Notes: generated by a model from the letters alone, not told the origin. A stretch of 64,000 nucleotides of DNA from Chrysopilus asiliformis (GCA_964034945.1 OZ035961.1:3702001-3766000); one strand, 5' to 3'; positions 35,271 through 48,206 are shown, numbered from the stretch's first letter. A program made the numbers and translations.

Positions 35271-36538
35271 CAGTTTCCTAATCAGCAGGGATGAAGGGAT
35301 AAAAAAGTCCACCCCCTTCCTCTGCATTGCGAGGAGCACTGTATCAAATAGGTCACTTCAGAAGTCTCAAAAACACTTATTTCGATTCCATATCTGGTTT
35401 ATTAAAATTCGATTGGGTTATCAAGAATCCGGAAGAACTATTTTTGGTTTACCTTCTTATCGTCGAATTTCACCGATAAAACTTTTATCAATCACATAAA
35501 AAAAACGCTCGATTTTTTATCAATTGTATAAAGAATTTGCGTCTTGAAAATTAAGTACCGCGCATATAATTTTCTTTACTGAATGATTTTTTAAGCAATA
35601 AAAGGTTTTGAGATGTTTTTCTATAAGTTGCAAATTAAAGCGAAAACTGGTCCGTCATTATCTTTTTTGCTAGACCTTAGTTTTGTCGATTATACAAGTT
35701 TTATGTGGGTAACAGTTGAAAATTTTTATATATGAATTGTCTATCAATTTCTACTCTCAAAGCAACATATTATATATTAGACAACAAAACATAAAACATG
35801 AACAGTTGTTGATGGAAAAAAAGAGCAATCAAAACAGTTAAAGATATTCAAATTTGATAACCTAACCTGACCGTCAGGTAATCGCCAACAGGCTAATTAG
35901 ACAGCAAAGCTAAATCATAATGACGTAAAGATTTATTTAAAAGATGTATCCGTGAACAGGTAAACTCGTGATACATCAGAAATGATTTTTTTTCTCTCTA
36001 TAAAATTTTCGATTTGCAAAGGGTGCGTCTTAAGACATTGATTGACGAATTCAACTACCTTAAATTTACAATCGATGAATATTCTTTTTTTTTTCGCAGT
36101 CTTCAATTTTTTTTGTTAATTCAACTTTTTATACTCTTTGATTCCCTGGGATTCAGATCGGATCAGCAGATATTGAACACTTCATCGAATTGGGTTAATG
36201 TTGTCCAATCAAATGCATTAATTATGGTGTTTTTTGCCCTTAGCTTGATTTAATTATGGACATGTTTTTATTTTTATGTCGTAACTAGAAATCTTATGAT
36301 TGGAACTCGTAATTGGTTGTTTTTATTAAGCAACATTTTGAAATGATTGACAACAATTTTGTGCAGGTGCTCTATTTTTTTATTAAGTAACTCAATTTTA
36401 ATTACGTTTAAAGAAAAAATAAATAGTGGCTATTTTGCAACTGGTGATGGTCTGGATAAAAATTATTTTTCTGGTATAAAAAGACGTTTTAACTGAAATC
36501 GGTTGTCATCCTAAGATCATCACACTCTTGCCGAATGC
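35271..36538. other. Intron-like stretch
   Basis: Nothing supported. Confidence 0.4.
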
Positions 36539-37525
36539 ACACGCAAAGAAAAAACTTAATAAAAGCTATAATTGCCAATCTGGCAATCATTGGAGACCCG
36601 TATGGTGATATTCGTATCAAAATTCGAACAGTTGTACCAAAGTTCCACTTTGAAGTCAAACTTTCCAACAAGATTTTTTAAAATTTGTTCTAATCGGATT
36701 TTAATGTATGGGAGTTTTATGTAGAATCATATCCTAAATAACTTTTGTTCTTAGACTTTTTTGATAAGATGCACCGTTTTTGAGATATTCGCAAAAATCG
36801 TTTTCGTTCGTATGGGGGGTACCCCCCCTAATGGTCAATTTTTGCCCATTAACGAACTTAGCCTCGCATTTTACGAAAAACCAATCTGCGCAAAATTTCA
36901 AGTCTCTAGCTCAATCCGTGCGCCCGCAATCCGCGCTACAGACGGACAGACAGACGGACAGACAGACGGACAGACAGACGGACAGACAGACGGACAGACA
37001 GACGGACAGACAGACGGACAGACAGACGGACAGACAGACGGACAGACGGACAGACAGACGGACAGACAGACGGACAGACAGACGGACAGACAGACGGACA
37101 GACAGACGGACAGACAGACGGACAGACAGACGGACGGACAGACAGACGGACAGACAGACGGACAGACGGACAGACAGACGGACAGACAGACGGACGGACA
37201 TGCTAAATTCAACTTTTTTCATCATTCTAAACACACTGGTGTAATTCATTTTTTTGTGTGACGACGGGATCTTGGCTTTACAAACGGTAAAGCAAAGTTA
37301 ATATACCCTTTGGTTTCACCATACGGGTATAAATAGTAAATCTTACTATTTTATAATGGGACTATAACTAAAATATTTAATGTCAATTAGTAAAATAGTC
37401 AAAATCGGATATTTTTGTAAGAAATTTTACTGCGTAGTAGTAAAATTTACAATTTTGTGGTTAAATTGACTATATTTGAAATTGACATTTGAATATTTTA
37501 GTTATTGTCGCAATGTTTTTCTCTG
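36539..37525 (+). mobile_element. AGTAAAT palindromic MITE interrupted by copy B
   Basis: The left end (ACACGCAAAGAAAAAA) is separated by 777 bp of the GACA-array repeat from the rest of the element (ATAGTAAATCTTACTATTTT onward), which ends near the inverted TTTTTCTCTG. Compared with 43053-43301 the host is split only a few bases inside its left end. Confidence 0.6.
36555..37331 (+). repeat. GACA-array repeat, copy B, with expanded array
   Basis: Same order as copies A and C. The tandem tract at 36939-37201 is about 260 bases, far longer than in A or C. It is built mostly from a 12-base unit, CAGACGGACAGA. A 12-base period keeps all six frames open, so the long reading frames here are spurious. 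Confidence 0.8.
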
Positions 37526-40329
37526 ATTTTTCATAGAATTTAATTTTTTGCAGTATTCTTGTGGATCCTTTTATTATAAAGAGATTTTTGTTCTAGAAAC
37601 TTACCATAAATGCTTTTTTTTCAAACATCATAAATGTAGGTGGGAATTCTTCGATCCACATTCCCCTAAATATTTAAATTCCCTGCGAAGTTATCAAAAA
37701 AAAAAAAAAACGACACATAATAAATTGAAATTTGAAACTCGAGAGCATAGAAAATCAATCTACAAAATGATTGTAATAAATCGCAATCCAAATTCAAATT
37801 CAGATCACTTAAGCCGGCAGCAGACACACATAAATTTCGCGCTATAATTTTTCTTTTGGATGTTGATTTCCGCTCCTTTTATCGGTTAATCCCTAAATTT
37901 AAGAATCGGTTCGTTTTCCTTTGAGCTTCTTAAATATTTCAAAATCTTGATATGGCTTAGATCGATTTGTCAAAACTTCACATTAAGTCAGAAACATGGC
38001 ATATAGGAACAGAAAACATTTTTTCACGTCTTGAAAATGTTTACAGAGTTTCCTCCACTTTTACACCACCCCCTTGTTTGACTTTCTTCAAGCGATGTGA
38101 ACGAATAACAAGTTCAACATTTCAATATACCAAATTTGATATTCTAATCTGTAAGCTAACTGTAACCGTGTTATTGACTTTTTGACTAAAAGCTCTTACG
38201 ATTCGACTGTGAAAAAAATAAATAAACATCGAGAGGATGAAGATATATTTTGCATAATTAAAAATCACTGTACGATTAAATCAGCATCACCGGCATCGTA
38301 GAGTGGTTCAAACTTCTTGGTGTGGGCGTTTTTTCAGTTTGTACAACAACTGGCTTGGGTTGATTCATATAACTGCTGAAGGTACGAGTCTTAAAATGAG
38401 CTCATCAAATTCGGATGCAATTGAATTTGAACAATTTTTTGGGAAACGGAAGTTTTTGAGAGCTCTTAAAAATCGAGCATATGTCGAAAGGTTTGCGAAT
38501 ACCAGTCTTGCAATGTTATATGAATTTCTTGTCTCTAAAAAGAGAAGTTGAAAAATCTGGCTCGAAAACCTCTTTTTCTTGATCACCAGAAGAGAGGAAG
38601 TAGGGTAGGGGGAGGAAGGTTCGAAAGGCCGAAAATTAGAGCGACGAATTTATGAACAGCCCCAATCTCTTATTGCACAAAATTTTTAAAATTTTAGAAA
38701 TAAAACTAAAATTAGAAATGAATTTTCAAAATTGTTAGCGATTGCACTTTCAAAATCAACACCTGGCAACGCAAAACGTATTTGCTGAATCCATCAAAAA
38801 ATATGTGAAAGAAATCATCCAAGATTCACTAGAGAAAGTACAAACTTCTTATCACGAGATGTCAATAATTCCGTGTCGCTTTCTTCAAATTAACGTTCAT
38901 GACATGCAAATCAACCACCCCCCAGTGGATCGGATATTATTTACCTAACGTTTCTTGTGTAAACAGTTTATACTGACAGATGTGACCGTTTAATGATGTG
39001 AACAATTATTATGTGATATTCTCATTCTAACCAAAAAATTTCACCATGTAAATATTTGCGTATAATTATAGAACATTTGACTAAAATCTGGAAGTTGTTG
39101 AGGAGATTCCAGCTATTTTTTTTTAAAGTGGGTGGGTGGTATGGCACCAGAGCCGCCACATCGTCAGTTTTTTTTCTTTGCATCACCTCTCTCTGGTTTT
39201 GGTTTTCTTATTTATTTTTTTTCTAGTGTGGTTTTCTTGTCAAATTGACAAAAAAGGTAAACAATAATACCAGCAGTCATCGAGTCAATCGCTTAATGGT
39301 CACTACACCACTTTTTAGCAACCGTTGCCATAAAAATTTCAGTGACAAGGCAAACGCACATAATTCTCAAGAAAAACACAATTTTTTTGGTTTCGTCTTT
39401 CGCTGAATTGAATTGGAAGAAAACGAAAAATGTAAAAAGATTTTGCTTTCAATGCTTTTTCCGAACTTGAGCTTAAAAGCAGTGACTTTTCACTTGGCTG
39501 CTAATAACGTTATAAGTTTGCCCATAAATGGGTAAATCGTAACAGGTTGCTGGCATTTCAACGTTTTTCTGTTTTCAATTTCAGATAGAATAAAATCAGC
39601 AGCACTAATAGCTGATCTAAGCTGAATGTTTGGTCGATTTGGCATTGAAAACTTCTGCTTTTCAACTTGAAATTAAAATTTTTGTGAGAGTGTGTAGGTT
39701 CATATAAAAAAGTTGATCGATCGAAACTTTTGTGTTTTTTTTCCTTCTTCTCACTATAGATTCATATTTGGACGCATTAAGATCACCAGCTGCTTAAATA
39801 TTGTTTTGTTCAATATTTTTTTCCCTATGCTTTTATCGCGTAGGTTAGCGAGTATAGCACCGAAAATTGTAAAGCAATTAAAAGTGTTTTTTCTTTGAAT
39901 AGACAAAAAACAGTATCAATGACGAAAAAATTGTTTTTCCGTATTAATCATTTGAATATATATAATTTGTTTTATTATTTTAAATTCATTCAGTTGTTAT
40001 ATTAGGAAACGTTTAATATTTAATAGACTAAAAAACACCTTAATATCGATTTTTATAAATAGATTCAATCGTAAATTTTGATATCTGTTGAATTATTGTT
40101 TATCATATCCATTAGTCAATTTTTTGAGATTTCAGCTTTTAAATCGTGTCACAGGTAATCACGATATCTTGGGATCTTATGTAATATTCATTTTTTTAAA
40201 TAATCAAGGGGAGAGATAAAGAAATTGTTTAGTTTTTTAAAGTTTTTTTTGTTGTAAAAACACATTTTTCTGTTTTAAAAAAAAAATACTCGATTATTGT
40301 GAAAACGGTGCGAGATTTCCAAAAGCAGT
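37526..40329. other. Intron-like stretch with one weak ORF
   Basis: A degraded GTCCAT-type repeat lies at about 38583-38668. No exon is supported except the weak candidate at 38396-38551. Confidence 0.4.
38396..38551 (+). CDS. Small ORF, 51 aa, uncertain
   Basis: ATG at 38396 in a good context (taaaATGAG) opens MSSSNSDAIEFEQFFGKR and continues KFLRALKNRAYVERFANTS to TGA. It is charged and would be helical. No splice signals or relatives were recognised. It abuts a repeat on its right. Confidence 0.22.
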   Translation: MSSSNSDAIEFEQFFGKRKFLRALKNRAYVERFANTSLAMLYEFLVSKKRS

Positions 40330-40475
40330 GCAAGCGAAGGAGGGGTGGTGGGCGGGGGGGGGGGGGGTCTGCGATAGTGTAAGGGTGGTACTAAACTCCA
40401 TACAAAAAAAAACGCGAAAAAGCGAAACGGAGGGGGGAGGCGTTCGAAAGACTTTAGCGTGACGTAAAAAAATTT
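40330..40475. repeat. Partial GTCCAT-type repeat
   Basis: This holds the G-rich segment, the 'tactaaactccatacaaaaa' block and the 'gttcgaaag...gcgtgacgta' end of the family seen at 18053-18212. The left terminus is not recognisable. Confidence 0.55.
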
Positions 40476-40501
40476 ACCTGCGGCGGATTTTCCTCAACAT
40501 A

Positions 40502-40773
40502 CACTCAGAAAAATGTCCAGGTCAACTTTTTGTCAGGTTAACTTTGACCTTACAGAGGTTTCTGTAAGCCAGCTAGCGGTCAGAGTTAACCTATCTAAGG
40601 TCAACTCGTGCAGCTCCCAATGCCCTACTTCACCTGCTGGTGGCTTAATTTCAGAATTTCTCCGACCACAGGTCAACTCAGTTTTACTTGCGCACATGCA
40701 GGCGAACGCGCGCCTGCCCGAGGCCAATTACGCCGTATGTAGGTCGTCGAGTTAGCCTCCATTTTTCTGAGTG
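40502..40773 (+). mobile_element. CACTCAG MITE, copy 4
   Basis: This is a full 272 bp copy with TA on both sides (40500-40501 and 40774-40775) and the same core orientation as copy 1. It differs from copy 1 at only a few bases, suggesting fairly recent spread. Confidence 0.85.
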
Positions 40774-40775
40774 TA

Positions 40776-43052
40776 GTTTTAGCCTAAAACAATTTCAATA
40801 TCAATCCTCAGCTATGATTTTCACGGCGCAAGTTGGAGAAGAGGATTCTCTATTATTTTATAACTCTAACGTCCGTTTGCGCCAACTATTCTTAAAAAAA
40901 AAAATAGGTTGTGCTTAACCTACTGAAAAATCCGGGACAAAAGTTTAGTTTCCAGGACCCCGGGACAGTATGCCTATATCCGGGACTGCCTCCGCCATTC
41001 TGGAACGTATGGAGAGGTATGGTCACCCTAATTAAGGGTCAAGTATAAAATTTATTGACCTTAAAAATCAGAATAGATCTCCAAAAACTCAAAAAAATGA
41101 AAAAAAAAATCCTGAGATGGGTTTAGAATCTTATAAACGCGTTTCTTGTGGGGATTTATTTTGAAATGGTTTTTTTTTCGTATAATTGAAAAGAGGTTTT
41201 ATAAATGTTTAAAAGATTTTCCTTGCCAGATTTTCTTTCCTGTTTTTCACACGGAAACTTTTTCCAATTCCAACGTTGCTTAAAAAAAATATGTTAATCC
41301 TTTTTCCATAGTGTTTCCATTTGTTATACCCATACAACACGTCAGATACATCTGAATCTTGCACAACCGTGAAATTTACACAATCGTTTAACAAATTTCA
41401 ACTTTATTTAAACATGATTTATAAATTATTTATAAAAAAACACGATGAGCAACAATGTTGTCTGTGCAGTGCAAATTTTTTTTTTGTGCTTTTGCATATT
41501 TTGTCGCTAAATTTCTTGTGTTGTTACATAAACTGCAAGCATTTATTTAAACATGTTTTTTTTCGTTTCTGTCTCCACGATTCCACGCTAGTGACACAAT
41601 TTCCATATGACGACGATTCAAGTTCTTTGCAATCCGGAGTCAAAACCACCATAAACCATGGACAACATATGCTCTTGTTGGTGCTGCTACTATGAAATGA
41701 AGAAAATCTGTCGATTTCTTTGAACCGAACGAATAAAACCAGTCATAGTGTGTTTTACTTTTTAAATTATGAAAAATCACCTCAGCTAAACTATCGAAAA
41801 AAGAACTCAAAGAAGTTGATTTCAACTAAAAACTTGATTACACGACTTTCGATCTTCTTGTCGACTGCCGCCGTGTACTGTGCTGTGACAATACCCTCGC
41901 TTTGAGCGTTTCATTTTCATCGGTGTGACACTTTTGTCACAGTCGCACGATTATCTGTCATTTTTTGTGCCGTTTTCCGAAATATAAAGCAATCTGAAAA
42001 GCATAAAAACATCACAATTAGATTATTTACCATAAATTATGGCGAAATGCTTACAGAAGTGAGACTTTGTCAGTTTGAATGATTTTGTGATGTTTGCCAT
42101 ACGCCACACCTGCCCATTTTCCACTTCGCCCGGCTATTAAACTTAAAGTGAAAGAAATTCAACTTGACTTTTGCTTTCTTCACTTACACTTTCAAAAATA
42201 TGTCATCGGCGGGTTTTTCTCAACACAAATGCGAACACAAAAAAGACATTGTTTGAAATTTCTATTATTTTTTTAGTATGTTTTTCACCTGTCTAAAAAA
42301 AGTTCATGTCTTCGTACTTTGTTGAAGGTTAAGTTGAACGACAATTTTCTCCCTGATTATTATTGTTGTGTACTCGTAAATACTTGACTGTGATTTGATC
42401 TTGACAAGAAAGTTTTTCATTGTTGACCGAAACAATTTATCATAAGCTGATCTGATAATATGCGAAATAAGATGATAAACACAAGAAGACCAACCTTATG
42501 TTTACTTGAAAACCTTTTGATATGTAAATTTATGCAATACTCTCGCAAAGGAAAATACCAAATATTTTTATTACTTTTCACTTTATTTGGCATAGAATTC
42601 GCCATTTGAAAATGGGATTATTAACTTTTTCTATTTATTTGTTGAGAGTTTTTTTTCTAATGGATCTTTATTGAATTTTGCTTACGAAAGCACTTCGCTG
42701 GTGGATAAATAACACCTGCTTTTGATTAAAAGTTCAATGATTTATTGGTTTCGATATTATTTCGACGATTTTGAGGAAAGTTTTTCTGTTTCTTTGTTAC
42801 TCGTAAAAGACCTTGGCTATTTTTTGGTATGTCAATTAAAATTTTGCACCAATTTTTGGCAGTAAGGTGAAAATTAGTTATGAAAAATTATAAAATTCAA
42901 GTTCATTTCCAATTGTCATAGGAATTTTTGTAATTTGCATAAATGGCAATCGTTTCGTATTGTTTGTTTTTATGCCAGGCGCGTACTGCGATGGTAAGCA
43001 TGTGGATTGGTTCTAAAGTGGTAATTTGAGGTTTCAAAACCTGTAAAAGCCA
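40776..43052. other. Intron-like stretch
   Basis: No exon supported. A plus-strand frame of 124 codons at 41321-41695 starts with TTG, is Cys/Phe/Leu-rich and lacks splice support. The sequence near 40915-41035 has repeat-like words (CCGGGAC) but no clear ends. Confidence 0.4.
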
Positions 43053-43301
43053 CACACAGAGAAGAAAAATAGTAAATCTAAAAATTTTATAATGAGGAAT
43101 TTTGACTATTACTAAAATAGTTAACTTCAATTACAAAAATTGTCAATTTTACCTCAAAATAGTAAATTTTACTACAAAGTAGTTTAATTTTTTTTATAAA
43201 AGTAGTTGATTTTGATTAATTTTGTAATTGAAATTAACTAATTTAGTAGTAGTCATGATTTCACATTATAAAATAATTAGATTTCTTATATTTTCTCTGT
43301 A
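43053..43301. mobile_element. AGTAAAT palindromic MITE, best copy
   Basis: The ends are CACACAGAGAAGAAAAATAG and, inverted, ACAGAGAAAATATAAGAAAT. Nearly the whole 249 bp unit folds back on itself through AAATAGTTAACTTCAATTAC and its inverse. Other copies are at 35141, 36539 and 55812. Confidence 0.7.
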
Positions 43302-46300
43302 TGCAGTATGACAGCGCAAATTGAAGTAGACTTCGATGTACGGTCGAATATGTTTCAAAAGGTCTCATTGCCACTTCAACACCATTGCACATCTTTTCCG
43401 TCGCAGTGCGCGCTTGGTTTAATATGGTTGCTGCGATAAAAATATCTAAAATATATACAAAGGATGGCCCCTGACCATCCTTTGCAGTTCTCCATCAAAA
43501 AAGACCTCAACCATGAAACTAGCGCAAATCACAAAAGCGCAAAGTGAAAACCGGATATAAATTTCTTTAGCGGTTCAAGAAATTGCTGGGGAAGGGGTAG
43601 GAAGGAAGAAAATTTTTGGGTTTGCTCACAGCTTAGCTCGAAAAACCCTTTTGAAAATTTAATCTCAATCGGATCAGTGGTTCTCGAGTTATAAAACCGA
43701 TGAGGCAAAATGACACACACAACGTTTTCATTATAACAAATTTTTATAGGAGTCTTCAGTTTTTTTTTTCTGGTTAATTTTTTTTCTGGCAGAAAATGAC
43801 AAAAATTCATGAGAAATTCTATCGGTTTCCAATAATTCTCCCAGATTTTCTTGAGAAAAAACCTTAAAAGTTTCAGCGAAAAATTATCATCTCCACATCA
43901 ATTGAAAACCTCTGAATCATGGGAAAAATTCACTAATAAAAATCAATTTATGGTAGTATCTTTAATCGTGAAATCATTAAAGTGTGAAGCACCTGAATTT
44001 GTGCTGCTTTATTCCTTTATAAACGATCAATTCCAATGCAAATCACAATAGTGTGGAGCGGTTATTAGGGCAAACATCGTGGAAAAGCATAAAAAAATCT
44101 GTGAATTAATATGCCTGATTGAGTAGATGACCCTAATTAATTAGATAAAATTTCATATATATTTTTTCTTCTTGTGTTTACTTTTTGATTCTCTTTTTAT
44201 AAAGTAGTTTTGATGTGGAGATTGCGTTTCGCTTGCACATTTAGTGCGGAATCTTATGGCCTATTAAATCCAGGCAAAGTGAAATTTGCGAGCAAAACAA
44301 AAACCAAAAGATATCTTAAAACTAAAAAGAAGCCAGTCAAGCAACTTTGTCGGAACTTTAGCTGATTTACAGTGGGGAAAAAAGAAAGAAATATTCTTTT
44401 ACATTTTTCTTACGTTGCGTGCGAAATAGTGGCAGCAGTTAATTTCGTCCAGGGATGAGGAAAAATGTTGGAAAAGCACGAAATTTATCGCCCGATAATA
44501 TCTGACTCTTTTATTTCAAACTCTATAATATCTTGCAAATAAAAATATAGATATAGTAGTTCGAAAAAAAAAATCATTCTATAAAGTTAAGTGAACAATA
44601 AAACCACAAAAGCCTGTGTAGACCTTGAGCACTGCTGACTGACTTTCTGTTCTTCTTAAATACACACGAAACCGAGTTCTGCATTTAACTTAACCCGTTG
44701 ATACCTGCGGTAACGATGAGAAAGAAGCAATAATAATAATAATAATAACGAAAAGAAATCTCATATTACATTTTCTTCCCACATGAGTTTACGTTTTTTT
44801 TTTTACAAATCACAGTTTATAAAATGCGTCTGCAACGTATAAAATTAAAATGCACTTAAACTTGACATGACTTATAATTTATCAATAAAAGAATTCAATT
44901 ACATGCCTGTCACTCTAAGTTGCTTTATGTATAAAAAAAATGTATATTTTTTTATGCTTTGATATTTTGTTTTCGAAAGTTTCAGGGATATTTTTATAAA
45001 AAAAATTAATCGGATGAAATCAACAGGTGGAAATGGGAAAATTGTAAGCCGTTTAGTGTTTTGAAATATATTACAGATTAAATTATTTGATCGTTAAATT
45101 CAGTAGCACCTACAATCGAATTTTGGAACCTGGATAAGTGGGGTTTTACGTCCCACGGATCCCGCTTGTCGCCTAATGACTGCCGTCATTTTGTTTTTTG
45201 ATGTATGCGTATATACATATTGTTTTTTCAATGGAGTTACGTATGGGTGCCAAATTTTAAGGCAATAGAATATGTGAAAGTGTTTTAAAATTCTGTTACA
45301 AAATTTGAACCTAGTCACAACTGGCCATCCAACCCAAATACTGGGCACCACCAAATTTTCGGGCGTCGTAAATCGCTTGACGCAGACATTACGTAAATCG
45401 CACATACAAACAAACAAACGAACAAAAAAACAAGCTATATTTAAGTTTTAAAAAACGGTGAAGAACACTTAACAAATGTTATAAATCACACCCGCAAGAT
45501 CCTTTCAATAGGCTTAAGAATTTTTATAACAAGCGACCTTCGTCAGGCGCAGCTTACAGTTGATGTCTACATTTTATTATAAGGTTTTATGAATACGCAT
45601 TCAAATTCTTGCTAAATCCTTAATATACGTCCCGATTTTTGTGCATAAATTACATCACGCTAATTTGACGTTTTGTAACCCCCCTTCCATTCCCAATTAA
45701 TTTTTATGGCTTCGCGCTATCTTCTTAAAGTCTCAAAAGTATTTGAATCCTGTTTTCCCTATTAGTGAGGTAATCCTTAAAGGAACGGCTATTCATATAT
45801 TTCTCCTTACTTCTGTAAGTCCCTCACCTGCTATCTCCCGCAATTTTGTTAGGGTTTTGATCCGGTTATCACTGTTCGATAAGTCATACTTTATGGAAAT
45901 TTTTTGCCCACTAAATTCTACCCCAACATCATGGCAAGCGCTGCGGCGCTATCTTTTGGTCATTGAATGAGTTCTGGCAGTTTTTTTTTTCAAAATAGTG
46001 CTTATGAATAAAATCAGATTGTTCTTTTTTGCCCTTTCCCCCTCTCATGTTTGTGGACTTTGCACTCAGTGACTCCAGTTCTGCATGGCAGTTTAACTGG
46101 TGTGAAGTTATCACTTTTTGCCCGCGATGCGTTAATTTTGTGAAAGACACCAAATCTCTACGTAAAATATTTTTTTTAAATTTTTAATACACTTTAAAAA
46201 TTTATTAAAAAATTATTTTTTTTTTGCTAGAATCCATACAACCTCTGAATCATCTTAAAATAAAAAAAAATCTTCTAGACTAAAAAACTATTTTTACGAT

Positions 46301-46639
46301 TTTTTCAAGGCTAATTTCAGTCAGTCTCTAGAGATTTATAGAATTAAAATCCGATTATAATTGATTTTATAACATTTTTAATTACACTTTCGCTCCAATT
46401 GCAGAAAAACCCAAGCAAATAAATCGCCATTTTCGATGAACAAAAATATCTTAGATATTAAAACGTTAATACTATTTAGAAAAACAGATATTTAGCTATT
46501 TGCACTTGAAAAATCTATTTAACCCCGCATATGGTTTGATTCACCAACGGTTTTCGTAAAATTTTCACGATTGGGTCAAGTACTTCCAGCTAATAACAAT
46601 CAATTTCCTTAAACAAATAATTTGCCACCTTTGATTTAT
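43302..46639. other. Intron-like stretch
   Basis: A short perfect hairpin (CAAAGGATGG, 7-base loop, CCATCCTTTG) lies at 43459-43485. A (TAA)n tract lies at 44731-44748. No exon or transposon with clear ends was found. Frames at 45100-45417 (minus) and 45743-45970 (plus) lack start or splice support. Confidence 0.4.
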
Positions 46640-47305
46640 ATGGCGCTGCGGTTAGGAAAAAAAGTCAACGAGGAACAATACGCAAATGTTGATTCATGTT
46701 GGGTCTAATGCCAGTGTGTATAGTATATGTAAAAGGTTATAGCAAAGATAGACAACTTCTTTGAATCTCTCTCTCCTACTTGAGTTCATTTTGAAGAGAT
46801 TTCTTATATAGACGATCGGATTTTCTTGGCTGGCATCAGGTATGGATCCGTCTTTTTATGGTAACAAGTTTCATTCGACAATACAAGATACAAAAAATGT
46901 TCGACGCCATGCCAGGGTGTAGTGTATTAGTACTGTTGTTGCGTTCAACTCAACTCAATTCAACAAGACGATCTGCTAAGTTGAATTCAGCTGAGAAAAA
47001 GAGCAGACTTTGTATTTTTCCTATATAGGCTGGAATTATTACAGCGATATGAGTTGGTTTTCTACACATATCCATTGAGATTGGGTAATAATCTGTCGTG
47101 TATGTCGGGCAAATGCCCACATGTGACCTTCTCGGATTATCGCACTGTTTTGTTTAGCATTTCGCATTCGGACGATGAAAACATTGAGATGCATTTTAAC
47201 CATTTATCGTTTGTTGGCCTACCATCCAAATATTTTCGATCAAAAAATACGCTCCGCGCTATTGAAAAATTACATCGTCTTGAGACGGCGACCACTTATG
47301 AGTAG
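46640..47305 (+). CDS. Two- to three-exon small gene, about 129 aa, unknown
   Basis: The firm part is two exons. Exon 46785-46839 follows a C/T-rich acceptor (tctctctcctacttgag) and reads HFEEISYIDDRIFLAGI, ending AG before GTATGG. Exon 47029-47302 follows acceptor tttttcctatatag; its first base completes AGG. It reads LELLQRYELVFYTYPLRLGN, SCMSGKCPHVTFSDYRTVLF, then SKNTLRAIEKLHRL to TAG (47303-47305). Phases agree across the 189-base intron. A possible first exon, 46640-46697, starts MALRLGKKVNEEQYANVDS. It fits in phase but uses a weak donor (GTTGGG). The rest looks like a compact soluble protein. It lies within the proposed large-gene intron, same strand. No family recognised. Confidence 0.5.
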
Positions 47306-48106
47306 TTTTTGATGCAATATTTAATTAAATTATTATGAATCAGGCTTGTTGAAAGAACATTGACGGCCACGACTATCGTGTCGTATAGACTTATCTGATT
47401 ATCAGCTTCTTCCAACAAATATACTTTGTGCATTCACTCAGTATTGATTCGAAATAAATCAAATAAAAAAAGCCACTGCAATAATCAAAACAAATGTTTC
47501 ACTTTCAAATTGGGCGTCATTTCTGCTTTTGTGCTTGACAGAGTATCAAACTATTCCGATTGAATGCCGTATAACCTTCAGTTTTAACAAATAAGACCTT
47601 GTCGATTTTTTTTCAATTTTCGTACAAATTGAATCAAGCCGCCTATACCACAAGAAAAAAAAATTATCGTTGAAAAGGAAGGAACGAGTTAAAATTTTCT
47701 TACTTTTTTTTGGTATTTGTTATACCCGCGCTTATCACTGAAATGGTTTTAATTGCTGGCAATGACGCGGAATAGAATGAGAATTTAAATGAAATCGAAT
47801 TGTGTTATCAATTCTACAGTGTAGAACAGAATTTTATTGACATTCTATAAATTATCATCATCAGTTTGACCTAAGAATGTGAATTTTTTTTCAAAGTTTT
47901 GTAGGATTTTGCAATTTTCTATTACAAGTCGACTTGCAAAAAAGTATACAAAAAATATTATTTCTGTGACTGGAAGTTCTTGATCGATAGATCGTCGTCA
48001 TTGGTTGTCAACTGTGAAAGTTTATATGTTTTTAAATTAAAACATGTGTTGGTCATCGCAGCAATTAAAGCATGCTGTCTGTAATCATTTTAAGTAATTT
48101 TTTATA
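47306..48106. other. Intron-like stretch
   Basis: An AATAAA-like run at about 47453-47465 could be the poly(A) signal of the preceding small gene. Otherwise nothing seen. Confidence 0.4.
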
Positions 48107-48206
48107 CAGTAGAATCCCGATAATTCGTATTTCAAGGGACCAGTAAATTCATACGAATTAGCGGGATATACGAATTATCGGGGTACGAATTATCGGGATT
48201 CTACTG
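48107..48206. mobile_element. Pogo/Tigger-like MITE, 100 bp
   Basis: The inverted ends are CAGTAGAATCCCGATAATTC on the left and the same 20 bases inverted on the right, with TA on both sides (48105-48106 and 48207-48208). The CAGTAGAAnCCCGAT-type terminus is characteristic of pogo/Tigger elements. The interior carries further copies of the TACGAATT word. Confidence 0.8.

Noticed and set aside
36761..37261. Long overlapping frames of Thr-Asp-Gly-Gln or Ser-Val-Cys-Leu repeats on both strands
   Set aside because: They are the six-frame reading of a 12-base tandem repeat inside a transposon-like repeat; same for 32003-32314 and 56356-56604.
41321..41695. 124-codon plus-strand frame
   Set aside because: Starts at TTG and is rich in Phe, Leu and Cys from T-rich DNA; no matching splice sites.
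45100..45417. 105-codon minus-strand frame
   Set aside because: Contains repeat-like words and no splice or start support; looks like a decayed repeat.
47054..47305. Reading the 47054 frame as an intronless 83-codon ORF starting at TTG
   Set aside because: The frame extends upstream to a clear acceptor at 47028 that joins in phase to another exon, so a spliced model explains it better.
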